Origin: Pseudomonas viridiflava
GTDB taxonomy: Bacteria; Pseudomonadota; Gammaproteobacteria; Pseudomonadales; Pseudomonadaceae
Assembly (NCBI RefSeq): GCF_900590885.1
Contig: NZ_UUON01000024.1
Span: forward strand, 248,001-312,000
Direction of reading: 5' to 3'
DNA: 64,000 nucleotides
The position numbers and the translations under genes are program-made. Positions 41,046-51,406 of this stretch are shown piece by piece; the stretch's first letter is position 1; each line of letters begins with the position of its first letter. A model generated the notes under the pieces. It saw only the letters and a program-made list of their open reading frames with translations. It had not been told where the DNA came from and searched no databases.

Positions 41046-42967
41046 TACTCCGAATCTGGGCGACCACGCCGGGAAACCGCTTGCGCGAGGAACTCAGCGA
41101 ACTGGGCGACGGGCATCGAACCCAGGTCAGCACCTTCACGAGTACGCACAGCGACAGTCTGCATCTCGACTTCCCGATCTCCAATAACCAAAAGATAGGG
41201 AACCTTGAGCAAAGTATGCTCGCGGATTTTAAAGCCGATCTTTTCATTTCTCAAGTCGGACTTGGCACGAAATCCGCTTTCGTTGAGAGTTTTTTCAACT
41301 TCAGCAGCAAAATCGGCCTGTTTATCAGTGATATTCATGATCACTGCCTGAGTCGGAGCCAACCACGCGGGGAATGCCCCTTCGTAGTGCTCGATCAGGA
41401 TCCCGACGAACCGTTCGAACGAGCCGAGGATCGCCCGGTGCAGCATAACCGGGTGTTTACGGCTGTTGTCTTCGGAGACGTATTCGGCTCCCAAACGGAT
41501 CGGCAGGTTAAAATCGAGCTGCAGGGTACCACACTGCCAGACGCGACCAAGGCAATCTTTCAGCGAGAACTCGATCTTCGGACCGTAGAACGCGCCCTCG
41601 CCCGGCTGCAGATCGTACGCAAGCCCCGCACTGTCCAGCGCAGCGGCCAGCGCCGCTTCGGCGCGATCCCACAGTTCGTCGGAACCGACGCGTTTTTCCG
41701 GACGAGTGGACAGCTTCATCTCGACGTCGGTAAAGCCGAAATCGCGATACACGTCCATGGTCAGCTTGATGAACGCCGCGGACTCGGCCTGCATCTGCTC
41801 TTCGGTGCAGAAGATGTGGGCGTCATCCTGAGTGAAGCCGCGCACACGCATGATGCCGTGCAACGCACCCGATGGCTCGTTACGGTGGCAGGCACCGAAC
41901 TCGGCCAGGCGCATCGGCAACTCGCGGTAACTCTTCAGGCCCTGGTTGAACACCTGCACGTGACAAGGGCAGTTCATCGGCTTGATGGCGTAGTCGCGGT
42001 TTTCCGACTGGGTAGTGAACATGTTATCGGCGTAGTTGGCCCAGTGCCCGGATTTCTCCCACAGGCTGCGGTCAACGACCTGGGGAGTCTTGATCTCCAG
42101 GTAGCCGTTGTCGCGCTGAACCTTGCGCATGTACTGCTCGAGTACCTGGTACAGGGTCCAGCCGTTCGGGTGCCAGAACACCATGCCCGGCGCTTCTTCC
42201 TGGAGGTGGAACAGGTTCAGGCGCTTGCCGATCTTGCGGTGGTCGCGTTTTTCGGCTTCTTCGATGCGCTGGATGTAGGCGGCCAGCTGCTTCTTGTCTG
42301 CCCAGGCAGTGCCGTAGATGCGCTGCAACTGCTCGTTTTTCGCATCGCCGCGCCAGTAGGCACCGGACAGCTTGGTCAGCTTGAACGACTTGAGGAAACG
42401 CGTGTTCGGCACGTGCGGGCCACGGCACATGTCGACGTATTCTTCGTGATAGTACAGGCCCATGGCCTGTTCATCCGGCATGTCTTCCACCAGACGCAGC
42501 TTGTAGTCTTCACCACGCGCGGTAAATACGTCGATCACTTCAGCCCGCGGCGTGACTTTCTTGATCACGTCGTAATCTTTCTCGATCAGCGCGTGCATGC
42601 GCTGTTCGATGGCGGCCAGGTCGTCCGGAGTGAAAGGACGTTCGTAGGCGATGTCGTAATAGAAGCCTTCATCGATGACCGGGCCGATCACCATTTTCGC
42701 CGTTGGATACAGCTGCTTGACCGCATGGCCAATCAGGTGCGCGCAAGAGTGGCGGATAATCTCCAGCCCTTCTTGATCCTTGGGCGTGATGATTTGCAGG
42801 CTGGCATCGGAGGTGATCAGGTCGCTGGCGTCGACCAGTTTACCGTCGACCTTACCAGCCACGGTGGCCTTGGCCAGGCCGGCACCAATGGATGCGGCGA
42901 CCTCGGCTACGGAAACCGGATGATCGAATGAACGTTGACTGCCGTCGGGAAGAGTAATAGTTGGCAT
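41045..42967 (-). CDS. thrS: Threonyl-tRNA synthetase
   Basis: The start at 42967 ([20 protein letters not shown]) has GGAGG upstream and gives 640 residues. It has TGS, editing (Hxxx[15 protein letters not shown]), catalytic class II and anticodon-binding domains. The longer frame from 43000 adds an unlikely extension. It charges tRNA-Thr and begins the infC-rpmI-rplT-pheST-ihfA run. Confidence 0.98.
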   Translation of the reverse strand: MPTITLPDGSQRSFDHPVSVAEVAASIGAGLAKATVAGKVDGKLVDASDLITSDASLQIITPKDQEGLEIIRHSCAHLIGHAVKQLYPTAKMVIGPVIDEGFYYDIAYERPFTPDDLAAIEQRMHALIEKDYDVIKKVTPRAEVIDVFTARGEDYKLRLVEDMPDEQAMGLYYHEEYVDMCRGPHVPNTRFLKSFKLTKLSGAYWRGDAKNEQLQRIYGTAWADKKQLAAYIQRIEEAEKRDHRKIGKRLNLFHLQEEAPGMVFWHPNGWTLYQVLEQYMRKVQRDNGYLEIKTPQVVDRSLWEKSGHWANYADNMFTTQSENRDYAIKPMNCPCHVQVFNQGLKSYRELPMRLAEFGACHRNEPSGALHGIMRVRGFTQDDAHIFCTEEQMQAESAAFIKLTMDVYRDFGFTDVEMKLSTRPEKRVGSDELWDRAEAALAAALDSAGLAYDLQPGEGAFYGPKIEFSLKDCLGRVWQCGTLQLDFNLPIRLGAEYVSEDNSRKHPVMLHRAILGSFERFVGILIEHYEGAFPAWLAPTQAVIMNITDKQADFAAEVEKTLNESGFRAKSDLRNEKIGFKIREHTLLKVPYLLVIGDREVEMQTVAVRTREGADLGSMPVAQFAEFLAQAVSRRGRPDSE

Positions 42968-43333
42968 GGCGCCTCCTCTCCTAGTGGTGACCCCTACCAA
43001 AGGTCACGTGGGTTGGGATGAGCCAGTACAAGATCCAACACCAGGCCGTTCAATGATGAACGCCTGCCTTACAGCGGCAGGAGCCTTTCGGCCAACCGAT
43101 AATCGAACCAGAGTGACTGGAGTGAGCTAAAAAGAACATGGCAAGGCGGCAATTGGCGCACCTGGAAATAGCCAAGCGCAGGATGCTAGCACAGATGAAC
43201 GGTCATCGCGCCGGCCACATCTGATGCAAACACAAATTCCGGCCTTTATAGCTGCAAAAGTGAACTTGAGCTGTACGCACTACCTCAAACCCACTGAGAA
43301 TCGCCGTTCGTCCTCGACCCAAAGGAGCATCCC
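42968..43333. other. Intergenic region upstream of thrS
   Basis: About 360 bases without a gene lie between divergent thrS and the exported-protein gene. It must hold both promoters and the thrS leader. I see several short GC-rich inverted stretches but nothing I can name with confidence. Confidence 0.6.
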
Positions 43334-43648
43334 ATGATGCGTTTTACCTCGACCCTCGCTCTCGCCGCTACCTTGAGCCTCCTTTCCCTCGGCGCGCAGG
43401 CTGCTGCCCCATCCAACTGGCCAGCCGGCGCCCGGGACAGCTTTGTCAGCGACTGCAGCGCAGCCGCCAGCCAGAATGTGGACGCCAAAACTGCCAAAGC
43501 CCACTGCGAATGTGGCGCTGACAAGATCAACGCCGAATTGACCACTGCAGAAATCAAAGAACTGATGACTAACCAGAACGCCAGCCAGCCACTTAAAAAC
43601 AAAGCGGTCGCGGCCATTTCGTCCTGCAAAGTCGTGAAGAAAAAGTAA
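43334..43648 (+). CDS. Exported cysteine-containing small protein
   Basis: The 104-residue protein has a signal peptide (cut expected after GAQA, about residue 24) and a mature helical domain. Four cysteines fall as DCSAAA, HCECG and SCKVV, likely two disulfides. AAAGGAG precedes ATG. It is probably periplasmic. The function is unknown. Confidence 0.8.
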   Translation: MMRFTSTLALAATLSLLSLGAQAAAPSNWPAGARDSFVSDCSAAASQNVDAKTAKAHCECGADKINAELTTAEIKELMTNQNASQPLKNKAVAAISSCKVVKKK

Positions 43649-43758
43649 GAAAACCGGCTGGTATGACAGCTGTTTTGCTGGAAAAACAGCCTGAAAACTG
43701 CCATTTCTCACAAATTACGCAGCTTTTACGGCTTTTTTTACCAGTGAATATTTCGTGC

Positions 43759-43783
43759 GAAAGCCCCGTAGATCGGGGCTTTC
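43759..43783 (+). terminator. Hairpin, possible terminator
   Basis: GAAAGCCCCG and CGGGGCTTTC form a perfect 10-bp stem with a TAGAT loop. Only three U residues follow on the plus strand, so termination strength is doubtful. It lies 110 bp after the exported-protein gene and before the cold-shock gene. Confidence 0.6.
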
Positions 43784-43937
43784 AGCCGACCAACGCACTA
43801 AACGCAACGCTATTGATTAGCAAACAATGCCTTGGGGGGGCTCCCAAGCCGAACATTTCGACTATGATAGCCCGGTGTGCCCAGTTGGCCTGAGCAGCAC
43901 AGCACTACTGAAAATATATGTTTCTTGGAGATACACC

Positions 43938-44150
43938 ATGTCTAATCGCCAAACCGGCACCGTTAAATGGTTCAACGATGAAAAAGGCTTCGGCTTCATC
44001 ACTCCTCAAGGTGGCGGTGACGACCTGTTCGTACACTTCAAAGCTATCGAAAGCGACGGTTTCAAAAGCCTGAAAGAAGGCCAAACCGTTTCCTTCGTGG
44101 CTGAGAAAGGCCAAAAGGGTATGCAAGCTGCACAGGTTCGCGCAGAGTAA
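43938..44150 (+). CDS. Cold-shock domain protein
   Basis: The 70-residue CspA-family protein has RNP1 KGFGFI and RNP2 DLFVHF motifs. It is an RNA chaperone for cold or growth-phase adaptation, acting in the cytoplasm. GGAG lies upstream. A long untranslated leader is likely, as the nearest upstream gene ends 290 bp away. Confidence 0.95.
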   Translation: MSNRQTGTVKWFNDEKGFGFITPQGGGDDLFVHFKAIESDGFKSLKEGQTVSFVAEKGQKGMQAAQVRAE

Positions 44151-44165
44151 TTTCTACGCTGAACT

Positions 44166-44197
44166 AAAAAAACCCCGTCCATGTGACGGGGTTTTTT
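44166..44197. terminator. Strong terminator after the cold-shock gene
   Basis: AAAAAACCCCGTC and GACGGGGTTTTTT pair around CATGT; it can work in both directions and serves the convergent I78 gene too. Confidence 0.95.
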
Positions 44198-44224
44198 ATG
44201 GGCGCTGCAAAAGCTCGCGGGCTA

Positions 44225-44545
44225 TCAGCCGCAGTTGACGCGCGTGATCACCAGGTTGTCATCGGTGTTGAGGTTCAGGCGGTCGGAGCGGTATTCCAGG
44301 GTGATCATATCGTTGGGCTTGAGGATCCGTGCGTTCTGCGCACCGGCGCGGGTACGCGCCTGCTCCAGCAATTGGGGCGAGGCTTTCTGGCCGATCGTGA
44401 ATTGCGCGGCCTTCGACTCACAGCGGCTATGACCAGCATCGGCCACGGCGGCGTCTTTGGTTGGCTCAGAGGCACCTGGGGTGCTGCAACCCGCCAACGC
44501 GAGTGCTGCCAACAAAGTGCCGAATGATGCGAGCTTCCAAGGCAT
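44225..44545 (-). CDS. I78-family peptidase inhibitor lipoprotein
   Basis: The 106-residue protein has a lipobox (LALAGCS, Cys20) so it should be a membrane-anchored lipoprotein. The I78 core is present: CESKAAQFTIGQKA, then RAGAQNARIL, then ITLEYRSDRLN and ITRVNCG. The family inhibits serine peptidases. AGGAGG precedes ATG. Confidence 0.9.
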   Translation of the reverse strand: MPWKLASFGTLLAALALAGCSTPGASEPTKDAAVADAGHSRCESKAAQFTIGQKASPQLLEQARTRAGAQNARILKPNDMITLEYRSDRLNLNTDDNLVITRVNCG

Positions 44546-44689
44546 GAAGCCTCCTATGATAAAAAATGGACAGAGATCGTGCGACAGCGATCGAGCAGAT
44601 TGGTTTCAAGACGTAAGCCGCTTCCGGGCAAGTCTGCCTGACTCTCGACAGGCAATCGCCCGGTCAATCGTGACCAGATATGAACGCAA

Positions 44690-44998
44690 TCAGTAGACGT
44701 CGATGTAATCAAACGGCGGCTTCGGCCAGTTCTGTTTCAGCGCATTGAAAATCTGCATGACCCAGACTTCATCACTGGCAGCCACATTGCCTACATAACC
44801 CGAGCCTTTGGCCCAGGTTTCCAGGCGAAACAACAACCCGTCAATGTCCACGCCGCCCACCGCAGGCCCTGAGGAGATGTAAGCGATTCCGCTGTTGGTC
44901 ACTCGCAATTGTGTATGTTCGTCATCACTGGCACTGGCGATCAATTGGCGCACGGCAGCCAGGGTCAGGTTCTCGGGGTTGTTCAAGTCGATCTGCAC
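44690..44998 (-). CDS. Hypothetical protein, GTG start
   Basis: A GTG at 44998 with GGGGAG 6 bases upstream gives 102 residues. The ATG-started longer frame from 45133 has no ribosome site and reads as non-coding at its N-terminus. The protein (VQIDLNNPENLTLAAVRQLI) looks soluble and alpha/beta, ending PPFDYIDVY. Family unknown. Confidence 0.7.
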   Translation of the reverse strand: MQIDLNNPENLTLAAVRQLIASASDDEHTQLRVTNSGIAYISSGPAVGGVDIDGLLFRLETWAKGSGYVGNVAASDEVWVMQIFNALKQNWPKPPFDYIDVY

Positions 44999-45153
44999 GC
45001 GGTACTCCCCGGCAATTAAAACAGGCAGACAGTGTCGCACAGCGCCTTCTTCATGCCTAAGTAGCAGTGCCAAATGCAGCGCAAAATGCTTAACTGCGCC
45101 CGCTGGACCGCATTCCAGCGCATTGCCCAGCACTTTCAGCCCGTGAGATACCC

Positions 45154-45366
45154 ATGACCACCGTAACGATCCAAGCCGACATCAAAGCCAAGTGGCCCCA
45201 AGGGCAAAGTTCCTACAGCCCCGGAAGCCCTGAGGAGTTGGCAATCATTGGTATCGACCTGCTGGTCAAGGAGCTTGGCACGCAAGCGGCGCAAGCGTTC
45301 ATCGGCCAGATATTCGAAAAATACCCGGCCGATCATATGGGCGCGCACGACCCCGAGCGCGAATAG
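45154..45366 (+). CDS. Hypothetical small protein
   Basis: The 70-residue protein begins MTTVTIQADIKAKWPQGQSS. It is divergent from the previous gene, with a helical C-terminal half. I do not recognise it. Confidence 0.65.
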   Translation: MTTVTIQADIKAKWPQGQSSYSPGSPEELAIIGIDLLVKELGTQAAQAFIGQIFEKYPADHMGAHDPERE

Positions 45367-45399
45367 AAACCGGTCGGCGAGCGCCGACCGGCAAACGTA

Positions 45400-46428
45400 T
45401 TATTTCAAACGTGCCAGGCGTTCGGTCAGCAGATCGAAGAAGCCCTGGGCGTCGCCGTTCTCAACCCAGAACGCGTTCTTGGGTTGTTTCAGGCCATCGT
45501 ACCAATCGACGATAGTCTGGCCGAAGGTTGGGCCTTCACGGCTGTCCACCACCACGTTGACCTCACGCCCACTGAACAACGAAGGCTTGAGCAGGTAGGC
45601 CACGACGGTGGCGTCATGCACCGGGCCGCCCGGGATGCCGTAGTGCTCCATGTCGCCCTTGACGTATTCATTGAGAATATCGCCCACCACCTTGCTCGCA
45701 TTGTTGTTGATGTCGGCGATCTTTTTCAGGCGTGCCTCGCTGGTGAGGACTTTATGGGTCACATCCAGCGGCAGGTAGGTCAGCTTGACGCCGCTCTTGA
45801 GCACAATCTCGGCCGCCAGCGGGTCGGCGAACAGGTTGAATTCCGCCACGGGCGTGATGTTGCCGCCGTTGAAGTGCGCGCCGCCCATCACCACCACTTC
45901 CTTGATGCCTTGGGTGATTTCCGGCGCCTGGGTCAATGCCAGCGCCAGGTTGGTCTGCGGGCCAAGCATGGCGATGGTGATGCTGTGGGGTTTGGCAGCG
46001 CTGAGGGTCTTGATCAGGTAGTCAACGGCATTGCCTTCGGCCAGGCCCTTTTTCGGCTCATGCACGGTGACGCCGGAAATACCTTCCTTGCCGTGGATGT
46101 TCTCGGCATAGATCGGCGTGCGCAGCAGTGGTTTTGGCGCGCCGGCGTACACCGGGATCTCCTCTCGCCCTGCCCACTCGCGCGCCAGGCGTGCGTTGCG
46201 CGAGGTCTTGTCGAGGCGCACGTTGCCGGCGACGGTGGTGAGCGCACGAATGTTCAGTTCGTCCGGGGAGGCCATGGCAAACAGCAAGGCCACCACATCG
46301 TCGGCGCCCGGGTCGGTGTCGATGATCAGGTCGATTTTTTCCGCCGCATGGGCGCTGGCAGCAGTGAGTGCGGACAAAAGCAAAACACTCCGAAACAGGT
46401 TTTTCAGGGTTGGGAGACCACGTTGCAT
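45400..46428 (-). CDS. Exported nucleoside hydrolase
   Basis: The 342-residue enzyme has a signal peptide (cut after AHA, about residue 28). The nucleoside-hydrolase calcium site is present (IDLIIDTDPGADDVVALLFA, then LGPQTNLA and PGGPVHDATVVAYLL). It splits nucleosides into base and ribose, here probably in the periplasm. It is the last gene of the ribose operon, 25 bp after rbsD, so it would feed RbsB with ribose. AGGAG precedes ATG. Confidence 0.92.
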   Translation of the reverse strand: MQRGLPTLKNLFRSVLLLSALTAASAHAAEKIDLIIDTDPGADDVVALLFAMASPDELNIRALTTVAGNVRLDKTSRNARLAREWAGREEIPVYAGAPKPLLRTPIYAENIHGKEGISGVTVHEPKKGLAEGNAVDYLIKTLSAAKPHSITIAMLGPQTNLALALTQAPEITQGIKEVVVMGGAHFNGGNITPVAEFNLFADPLAAEIVLKSGVKLTYLPLDVTHKVLTSEARLKKIADINNNASKVVGDILNEYVKGDMEHYGIPGGPVHDATVVAYLLKPSLFSGREVNVVVDSREGPTFGQTIVDWYDGLKQPKNAFWVENGDAQGFFDLLTERLARLK

Positions 46429-46453
46429 AAAACACTCCTTGTCGTTGGGAACT

Positions 46454-46858
46454 CTAGAACGTTACGCCGGATACCAGCGCGATATTGCAGTAAGGCTGGC
46501 ATTCGCCGGTGCGCACCACGGCGCGCGCCTTGCGGCTGAGCTGCTTGAACTCTGCATGGTTGACCAGGCGCCGCTCACCGAGGGCGGCCTGTTCAGTCAG
46601 GGTATTCAGCGCCGTCAGTGCTGGCGGTTGCTTGAGCAGGATTTCTTCCGCCAGCACGTGGCTTTCCACCTGCATTTCACTGAGCACAATGCGCAAGGTG
46701 CTGATGAAATCCGGAATGCCTTGGGTCAATGCCAGGTCGATCAGCTCGACGCCGGGCGGCACCGGCAGGCCAGCGTCGCCGATCACCAGGATGTCGCCAT
46801 GGCCCAGGGAGGCGATGACGCGCGACAGGGCGATATTGAGCAGAGGGGTCTTTTTCAT
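46454..46858 (-). CDS. rbsD: D-ribose pyranase
   Basis: The 134-residue RbsD begins [20 protein letters not shown], with [18 protein letters not shown] and the C-terminal [13 protein letters not shown] motif. It interconverts pyranose and furanose ribose so ribokinase can act. It overlaps rbsK by 4 bp. Confidence 0.95.
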   Translation of the reverse strand: MKKTPLLNIALSRVIASLGHGDILVIGDAGLPVPPGVELIDLALTQGIPDFISTLRIVLSEMQVESHVLAEEILLKQPPALTALNTLTEQAALGERRLVNHAEFKQLSRKARAVVRTGECQPYCNIALVSGVTF

Positions 46859-47772
46859 GAGGGCACAAAACCTTGTACGTCGTGCAGCGTAGGAATGGAG
46901 GGTTGCGCGCCGGCACGGGTCACCGACAGCGCGGCGGCGACCTGGCCAAAACGGATGGCTTCGGCTTCGCTTTTGCCATTGGCCAGCGCGGCGGCAAAGC
47001 CGCCGACGAAGGTGTCGCCGGCCGCGGTGGTATCCACCGCCTTGACCTTGGGCGCCACCAGGTGCTCGAACACCTGGCCATCACTGAACAAGGCGCCCTG
47101 CGCGCCCAGGGTGATGATGACTTTACCGGCGCCCGCCTGGATCAGTTGCAAGGCCGCGACCCTAGCGCTGTCCAGAGAGTCGACTGCTACGCCAGTCAGC
47201 GCGCTCGCTTCGCTTTCGTTGGGAATCAGGTAATCAATCGAGGCATACCATTCGGCCGGCAACGGCGCGCTGGCCGGGGCCGGGTTGAGGATCACGGTTT
47301 TGCCCAGCTCGCGGCCGCGCTTGAGGGCATAACCCACGGTGGCCATCGGTACTTCCAGCTGGCAGACGATCACTTCGGCGGCCTGCAACACCGCATCAAA
47401 GGCCTTTAGCGAGGCGGGCGTCAGCTCACCGTTGCTGCCGGCGACGATCACAATCGCGTTCTGGCTGCTGTCATCCACCACGATCAACGCCACGCCGCTG
47501 GAGCCGCCCACGGTGCTGACCGCCTGGCAGTCGATACCTTCCACCAGCAAGGCGTCGCGCAACTGAGTGCCGTACGCATCGCTGCCGACGCAGCCGATCA
47601 TCGCCACATCAGCCCCCAAGCGTGCCGACGCCACCGCCTGGTTGGCGCCCTTGCCACCAGGCACGGTCGAGAACGTCTGGCCGATCAGGGTTTCACCGGC
47701 ACGTGGCAACCGGCTCGCGCGGGTGACCAGGTCCATGTTCAAGCTGCCTATTACCACTACTTTTGCTGGCAT
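46855..47772 (-). CDS. rbsK: Ribokinase
   Basis: The 305-residue PfkB-family kinase has the substrate block [11 protein letters not shown] and [11 protein letters not shown]. The C-terminal [14 protein letters not shown] carries the catalytic aspartate. It phosphorylates ribose to ribose-5-phosphate in the cytoplasm. Confidence 0.97.
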   Translation of the reverse strand: MPAKVVVIGSLNMDLVTRASRLPRAGETLIGQTFSTVPGGKGANQAVASARLGADVAMIGCVGSDAYGTQLRDALLVEGIDCQAVSTVGGSSGVALIVVDDSSQNAIVIVAGSNGELTPASLKAFDAVLQAAEVIVCQLEVPMATVGYALKRGRELGKTVILNPAPASAPLPAEWYASIDYLIPNESEASALTGVAVDSLDSARVAALQLIQAGAGKVIITLGAQGALFSDGQVFEHLVAPKVKAVDTTAAGDTFVGGFAAALANGKSEAEAIRFGQVAAALSVTRAGAQPSIPTLHDVQGFVPS

Positions 47773-47795
47773 ACATCAGTACTCATCAATTCGGT

Positions 47796-48818
47796 TCAGC
47801 GGTATTGGGCGAACGTCCCGGCGACGGGCGCCGTCGACTCACGCAACACAATGCTCGGCGTCACGATGCGTTGATCGATCGGCAGTTGGGGGCTTGCAAT
47901 TCGTTGCAGTAAAAGCTCGGCCGCCATCTCGCCCAGTTGCAAGATCGACTGCCCGACCGTGGTCAACGCCGGGTACACGTAGCGGCCCATTTGAATGTCA
48001 TCGAAACCGATCACCGACAGCTCGCCCGGTACGCGGATATTACGCTCGGCCGCCGCGCGCAGTACGCCGAAGCCGATCATGTCGTTGCTGGCAAAAATCG
48101 CGCTGGGCGGGTTTTGCGCCAGCAGCTGCACGGCCGCGGCATAACCGCCGGTGCTGGTGAAGTCACTTTCCCGGGTGCGATTGGCCGCCACGTCCACGCC
48201 CGCTTCACGCAGCGCCCGGTGATAACCCGCCAGGCGCATTTGCGCCACGCGGGTGTGGCTCGGGCCGCCGATGCAGGCGATGTCCCGATGGCCCAGCTCA
48301 AGCAGGTGGCGGGTCGCCAGGTAGGCGCCCTCCTCATGGTCGATACGCACCAGATCGACATCAATGCCGTCCAGCGCCCGGTCGACAATGACCATCGGCG
48401 TGCGCACCGCGCTCAAGCCGGCGGCAAGGCCACTGTCGTCGCCGCCCACCGAGGTCACGATCAGGCCATCGATGCGTTTCTCCAGCAACACGCGTAGATA
48501 GCTGCGTTGTTTTTCCGCGTTGTCATCGGAATTGCACAGGATCACGCAGTAGCCGTTACGCTCGCAGTAATCCTCGATGCCCCGCGCCAACTCCGCAAAA
48601 TACGGGTTGAGGCTGTTGGGCACCAGCAGGCCGATGGTGGCCGTGGTCTTGGCCTTGAGCGAGCGCGCGACGGCGCTGGGTACGTAGTCGAGCTGCTTGA
48701 TCGCCGCTTCGACCTTGATCCGTACCGGCTCGCTGACCGGCCGCGTCTTGTTCACCACATGCGACACCGTGGTGTAGGAAATACCTGCAAGCGCGGCCAC
48801 ATCCTTGATCGTTGCCAT
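47796..48818 (-). CDS. rbsR: LacI-family ribose operon repressor
   Basis: The 340-residue regulator has an N-terminal LacI HTH (TIKDVAALAGISYTTVSHVV) and a periplasmic-binding-like sensor domain. It sits inside the operon it should control, between rbsC and rbsK. A matching palindromic operator lies at 52420-52433, upstream of rbsB. Confidence 0.93.
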   Translation of the reverse strand: MATIKDVAALAGISYTTVSHVVNKTRPVSEPVRIKVEAAIKQLDYVPSAVARSLKAKTTATIGLLVPNSLNPYFAELARGIEDYCERNGYCVILCNSDDNAEKQRSYLRVLLEKRIDGLIVTSVGGDDSGLAAGLSAVRTPMVIVDRALDGIDVDLVRIDHEEGAYLATRHLLELGHRDIACIGGPSHTRVAQMRLAGYHRALREAGVDVAANRTRESDFTSTGGYAAAVQLLAQNPPSAIFASNDMIGFGVLRAAAERNIRVPGELSVIGFDDIQMGRYVYPALTTVGQSILQLGEMAAELLLQRIASPQLPIDQRIVTPSIVLRESTAPVAGTFAQYR

Positions 48819-48821
48819 GGT

Positions 48822-49799
48822 TCAGGCCCGCCGACTGGCGCGCTGGCTGCGGTAGGTGTCGAGGACCACGGCGATCACGATCACGGCACCGGTGATGATG
48901 CGCTTGGTCGGTTCCGTCGCGCCGATCTGCGCCAGGCCGGCGGCCAATACCGAAATAATCAATACACCGAAGAACGTGCTGATCACCGAACCGCGCCCAC
49001 CCATCAGGCTGGTGCCGCCGATCACCACGGCCGCAATCACTTGCAGCTCCAGGCCGGAGCCGGCGTTAGGGTCTGCGGCTTCCAAGCGCGAAATCTGGAA
49101 CAGCGCCGCCACACCGGCGAGCAGCCCCATCAGGCTGAACACCAGGATTTTGTAGGGCTTGGGGTTGATCCCGGCGAGGCGCACGGCCTCTTCGTTGGTG
49201 CCGATGCCGATCAGGTAACGGCCGAACACGGTGCGGGTCAGCACCAACTGCGCGGCGATAATCACCAGCAGGGCAATGATGAACGACGGCGAAATGCCGA
49301 AGGCAATCGGGTTGGACAGCCAGGCGAACGAATCACCGATATAGGCAGTGCGCGAGCCGGTCATTTGATACGCGACGCCACGGGCCATTTCCAGCACGCC
49401 CAGGGACACGATGAACGACGGAATCCGCCACGCCACGGTGATCGAGCCAGTAATGGTGCCGGCCAGCGCCGCGCAGCCCATGCCAAGCACAGCGGCCGGC
49501 AATACGCTCCAGCCCCAGCCGAGGATCGCCACGCTGACGGCCGAGGCCGCCAGCGCCAGCACCGAGCCCACCGACAGGTCGATGCCGCCGATGATCAGGA
49601 TGAAGGTCATGCCCACCGCCAGCACCATCAGGTCCGGGATCTGGTTGGCCAGGGTACTGAACGTGTCATAGGACAAGAAGTGATCGCTGAGCACCGAGAA
49701 TAGCGCAATCATCGCCAGCAGCGCGCCCGCCAGCCCCAGGTAGGTGCCCAGGCCGTAGAAGTTGCCGCCAGTTTTACCGGGGGAAGTTGTAGTTTTCAT
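48822..49799 (-). CDS. rbsC: Ribose ABC transporter permease
   Basis: The 325-residue permease has about eight to ten membrane segments and the sugar-permease signature (GGIDLSVGSVLALAASAVSV and VIGGTSLMGGRGSV). It forms the inner-membrane channel with RbsA. It overlaps rbsA by 4 bp. Confidence 0.96.
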   Translation of the reverse strand: MKTTTSPGKTGGNFYGLGTYLGLAGALLAMIALFSVLSDHFLSYDTFSTLANQIPDLMVLAVGMTFILIIGGIDLSVGSVLALAASAVSVAILGWGWSVLPAAVLGMGCAALAGTITGSITVAWRIPSFIVSLGVLEMARGVAYQMTGSRTAYIGDSFAWLSNPIAFGISPSFIIALLVIIAAQLVLTRTVFGRYLIGIGTNEEAVRLAGINPKPYKILVFSLMGLLAGVAALFQISRLEAADPNAGSGLELQVIAAVVIGGTSLMGGRGSVISTFFGVLIISVLAAGLAQIGATEPTKRIITGAVIVIAVVLDTYRSQRASRRA

Positions 49800-51349
49800 G
49801 GGGTATCCCTAAGCGCTGCGTCGTTGAGCAGCGCATCACGTTTCTGATAGCCGGCAAAGGCGGCGGCGAGCAATTCGTCCTGGGTCCAGCTGTCGCGCTC
49901 GAAGGTCTCGATCAGACGCCCGGCGGAAAGCACGCCGATGCGGTCGCAGATCAGCATGAGTTCACGCAGGTCGCTGGACACCACCACCAGCGCTTTGCCC
50001 TGGCGGGTCAATTCGCCGAGCAGTGCATAAATGTCGAACTTGGCACCCACGTCGATGCCACGGGTGGGCTCGTCGAACAGCATCACCGAGCAATCACGCT
50101 CCAGCCAACGGCCGATCACCACTTTCTGCTGGTTGCCGCCGGACAGCTCCGAGACCAATTGCGCCGGGCTGGAACTGCGGATGCGCATGGCGTCGATCTG
50201 ACGCTTGGCCAACGCCGTTTCGTCGCGACTGTTAACGACGCCGCCACCGGAAATTTCCGGCATGTTGCCCAAGGCGATATTGGCGCTGATCGACTGGGTC
50301 AGCAGCAAGCCTTCGCCCTTGCGGTCCTCGGTGATCAGCGCGATGCCATGACCGACTGCGTCCACCGGCGAGCGAATGCTCACCACCTTGGCCGGCGAGC
50401 CGAGCGCCACGGTGCCGCTGTCGGCCAGGTCGGCGCCGAAGATCAGGCGCAGCAATTCAGTGCGACCGGCGCCGATCAGGCCGGAGATGCCATAGATCTC
50501 ACCGGCGCGCACTTGGAAGGACACGTCGCGAACCTTGTCCGAGCGGGTCAGGCCTGTCACCGTCAGGGCCGGGCCGCCAATGCTGCGCGGGCCGAGGTCC
50601 ATGTGTTCGCCCAGCTCGCGGCCGACCATCAAGGTCACCAGTTGCTCACTGTTGTAATTGGCCATCGGTTCGACGCACACCAGCTTGCCGTCACGCAGTA
50701 CCGCAATGCGTTGGGCAACACGAGCCAGCTCTTCGAGCCGGTGCGAAATATAAATGATCGCCACGCCCCGGGCCTGCAGGCGGGTGATTTGTTCAAAGAG
50801 CATCTCGACTTCACGGGCGGTGAGCATGGCCGTGGGTTCGTCGAGGATCAGTACGTGGCAGTCGCCGATCAGGTTGCGGGCAATCTCGACCATTTGCTGA
50901 TGCCCGATACCGAGGCTGCCGACCAGGGTATCCGGGTCGATGGCGTCCAGGCCGACCTGGGCCATGGCCTCGATCGCAGCTTTGCGCAATTGCTTGCGGC
51001 TGATCCAGCCACCGTGGTTGGGCAGGTTATCCAGGAACAGGTTTTCGGCCACGGTCAGCGTTGGCAGCAGGTTCAGCTCTTGCATCACCATGCGCACGCC
51101 CAACTGCTCAGCCTGGGTGCGGCTGCCGGGGCGGAAGTCCTGGCCGTTGAACTGCATGTGCCCGGTAGTCGGCGTGACCAGCCCGCCGATGATCTTCGAC
51201 AAGGTACTTTTGCCGGCGCCGTTTTCGCCGGTAAGCGCCAGCACTTCCCCGCGATTGAGCGTCAGGGTGATGTCGGACAGAACCGGTTGGGCATAGGTCT
51301 TACCGATACCGCTGACCGAGAGGACAGCGTTCGGGGCGGAAGATGACAT
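49796..51349 (-). CDS. rbsA: Ribose ABC transporter ATPase (two domains)
   Basis: The 517-residue double ATPase has a first domain with Walker A GENGAGKST, signature LGIGHQQMVEIA and Walker B LILDEPTA. The second domain has a degenerate Walker A (GLIGAGRTELL) but an intact LSGGNQQKV signature and LFDEPTRGIDVGAK, which is normal for sugar importers of this class. Confidence 0.97.
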   Translation of the reverse strand: MSSSAPNAVLSVSGIGKTYAQPVLSDITLTLNRGEVLALTGENGAGKSTLSKIIGGLVTPTTGHMQFNGQDFRPGSRTQAEQLGVRMVMQELNLLPTLTVAENLFLDNLPNHGGWISRKQLRKAAIEAMAQVGLDAIDPDTLVGSLGIGHQQMVEIARNLIGDCHVLILDEPTAMLTAREVEMLFEQITRLQARGVAIIYISHRLEELARVAQRIAVLRDGKLVCVEPMANYNSEQLVTLMVGRELGEHMDLGPRSIGGPALTVTGLTRSDKVRDVSFQVRAGEIYGISGLIGAGRTELLRLIFGADLADSGTVALGSPAKVVSIRSPVDAVGHGIALITEDRKGEGLLLTQSISANIALGNMPEISGGGVVNSRDETALAKRQIDAMRIRSSSPAQLVSELSGGNQQKVVIGRWLERDCSVMLFDEPTRGIDVGAKFDIYALLGELTRQGKALVVVSSDLRELMLICDRIGVLSAGRLIETFERDSWTQDELLAAAFAGYQKRDALLNDAALRDTP

Positions 51350-51406
51350 AGGAAAATCTCCAGGCGCCCGCCCAGGACGGGCGGACGCTGTTGGGTGCAG
51401 CCAGGA

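Noticed and set aside
41081..42931. 616-codon plus-strand frame opposite thrS
   Set aside because: Shadow of thrS in the complementary frame; thrS is full length with all its motifs.
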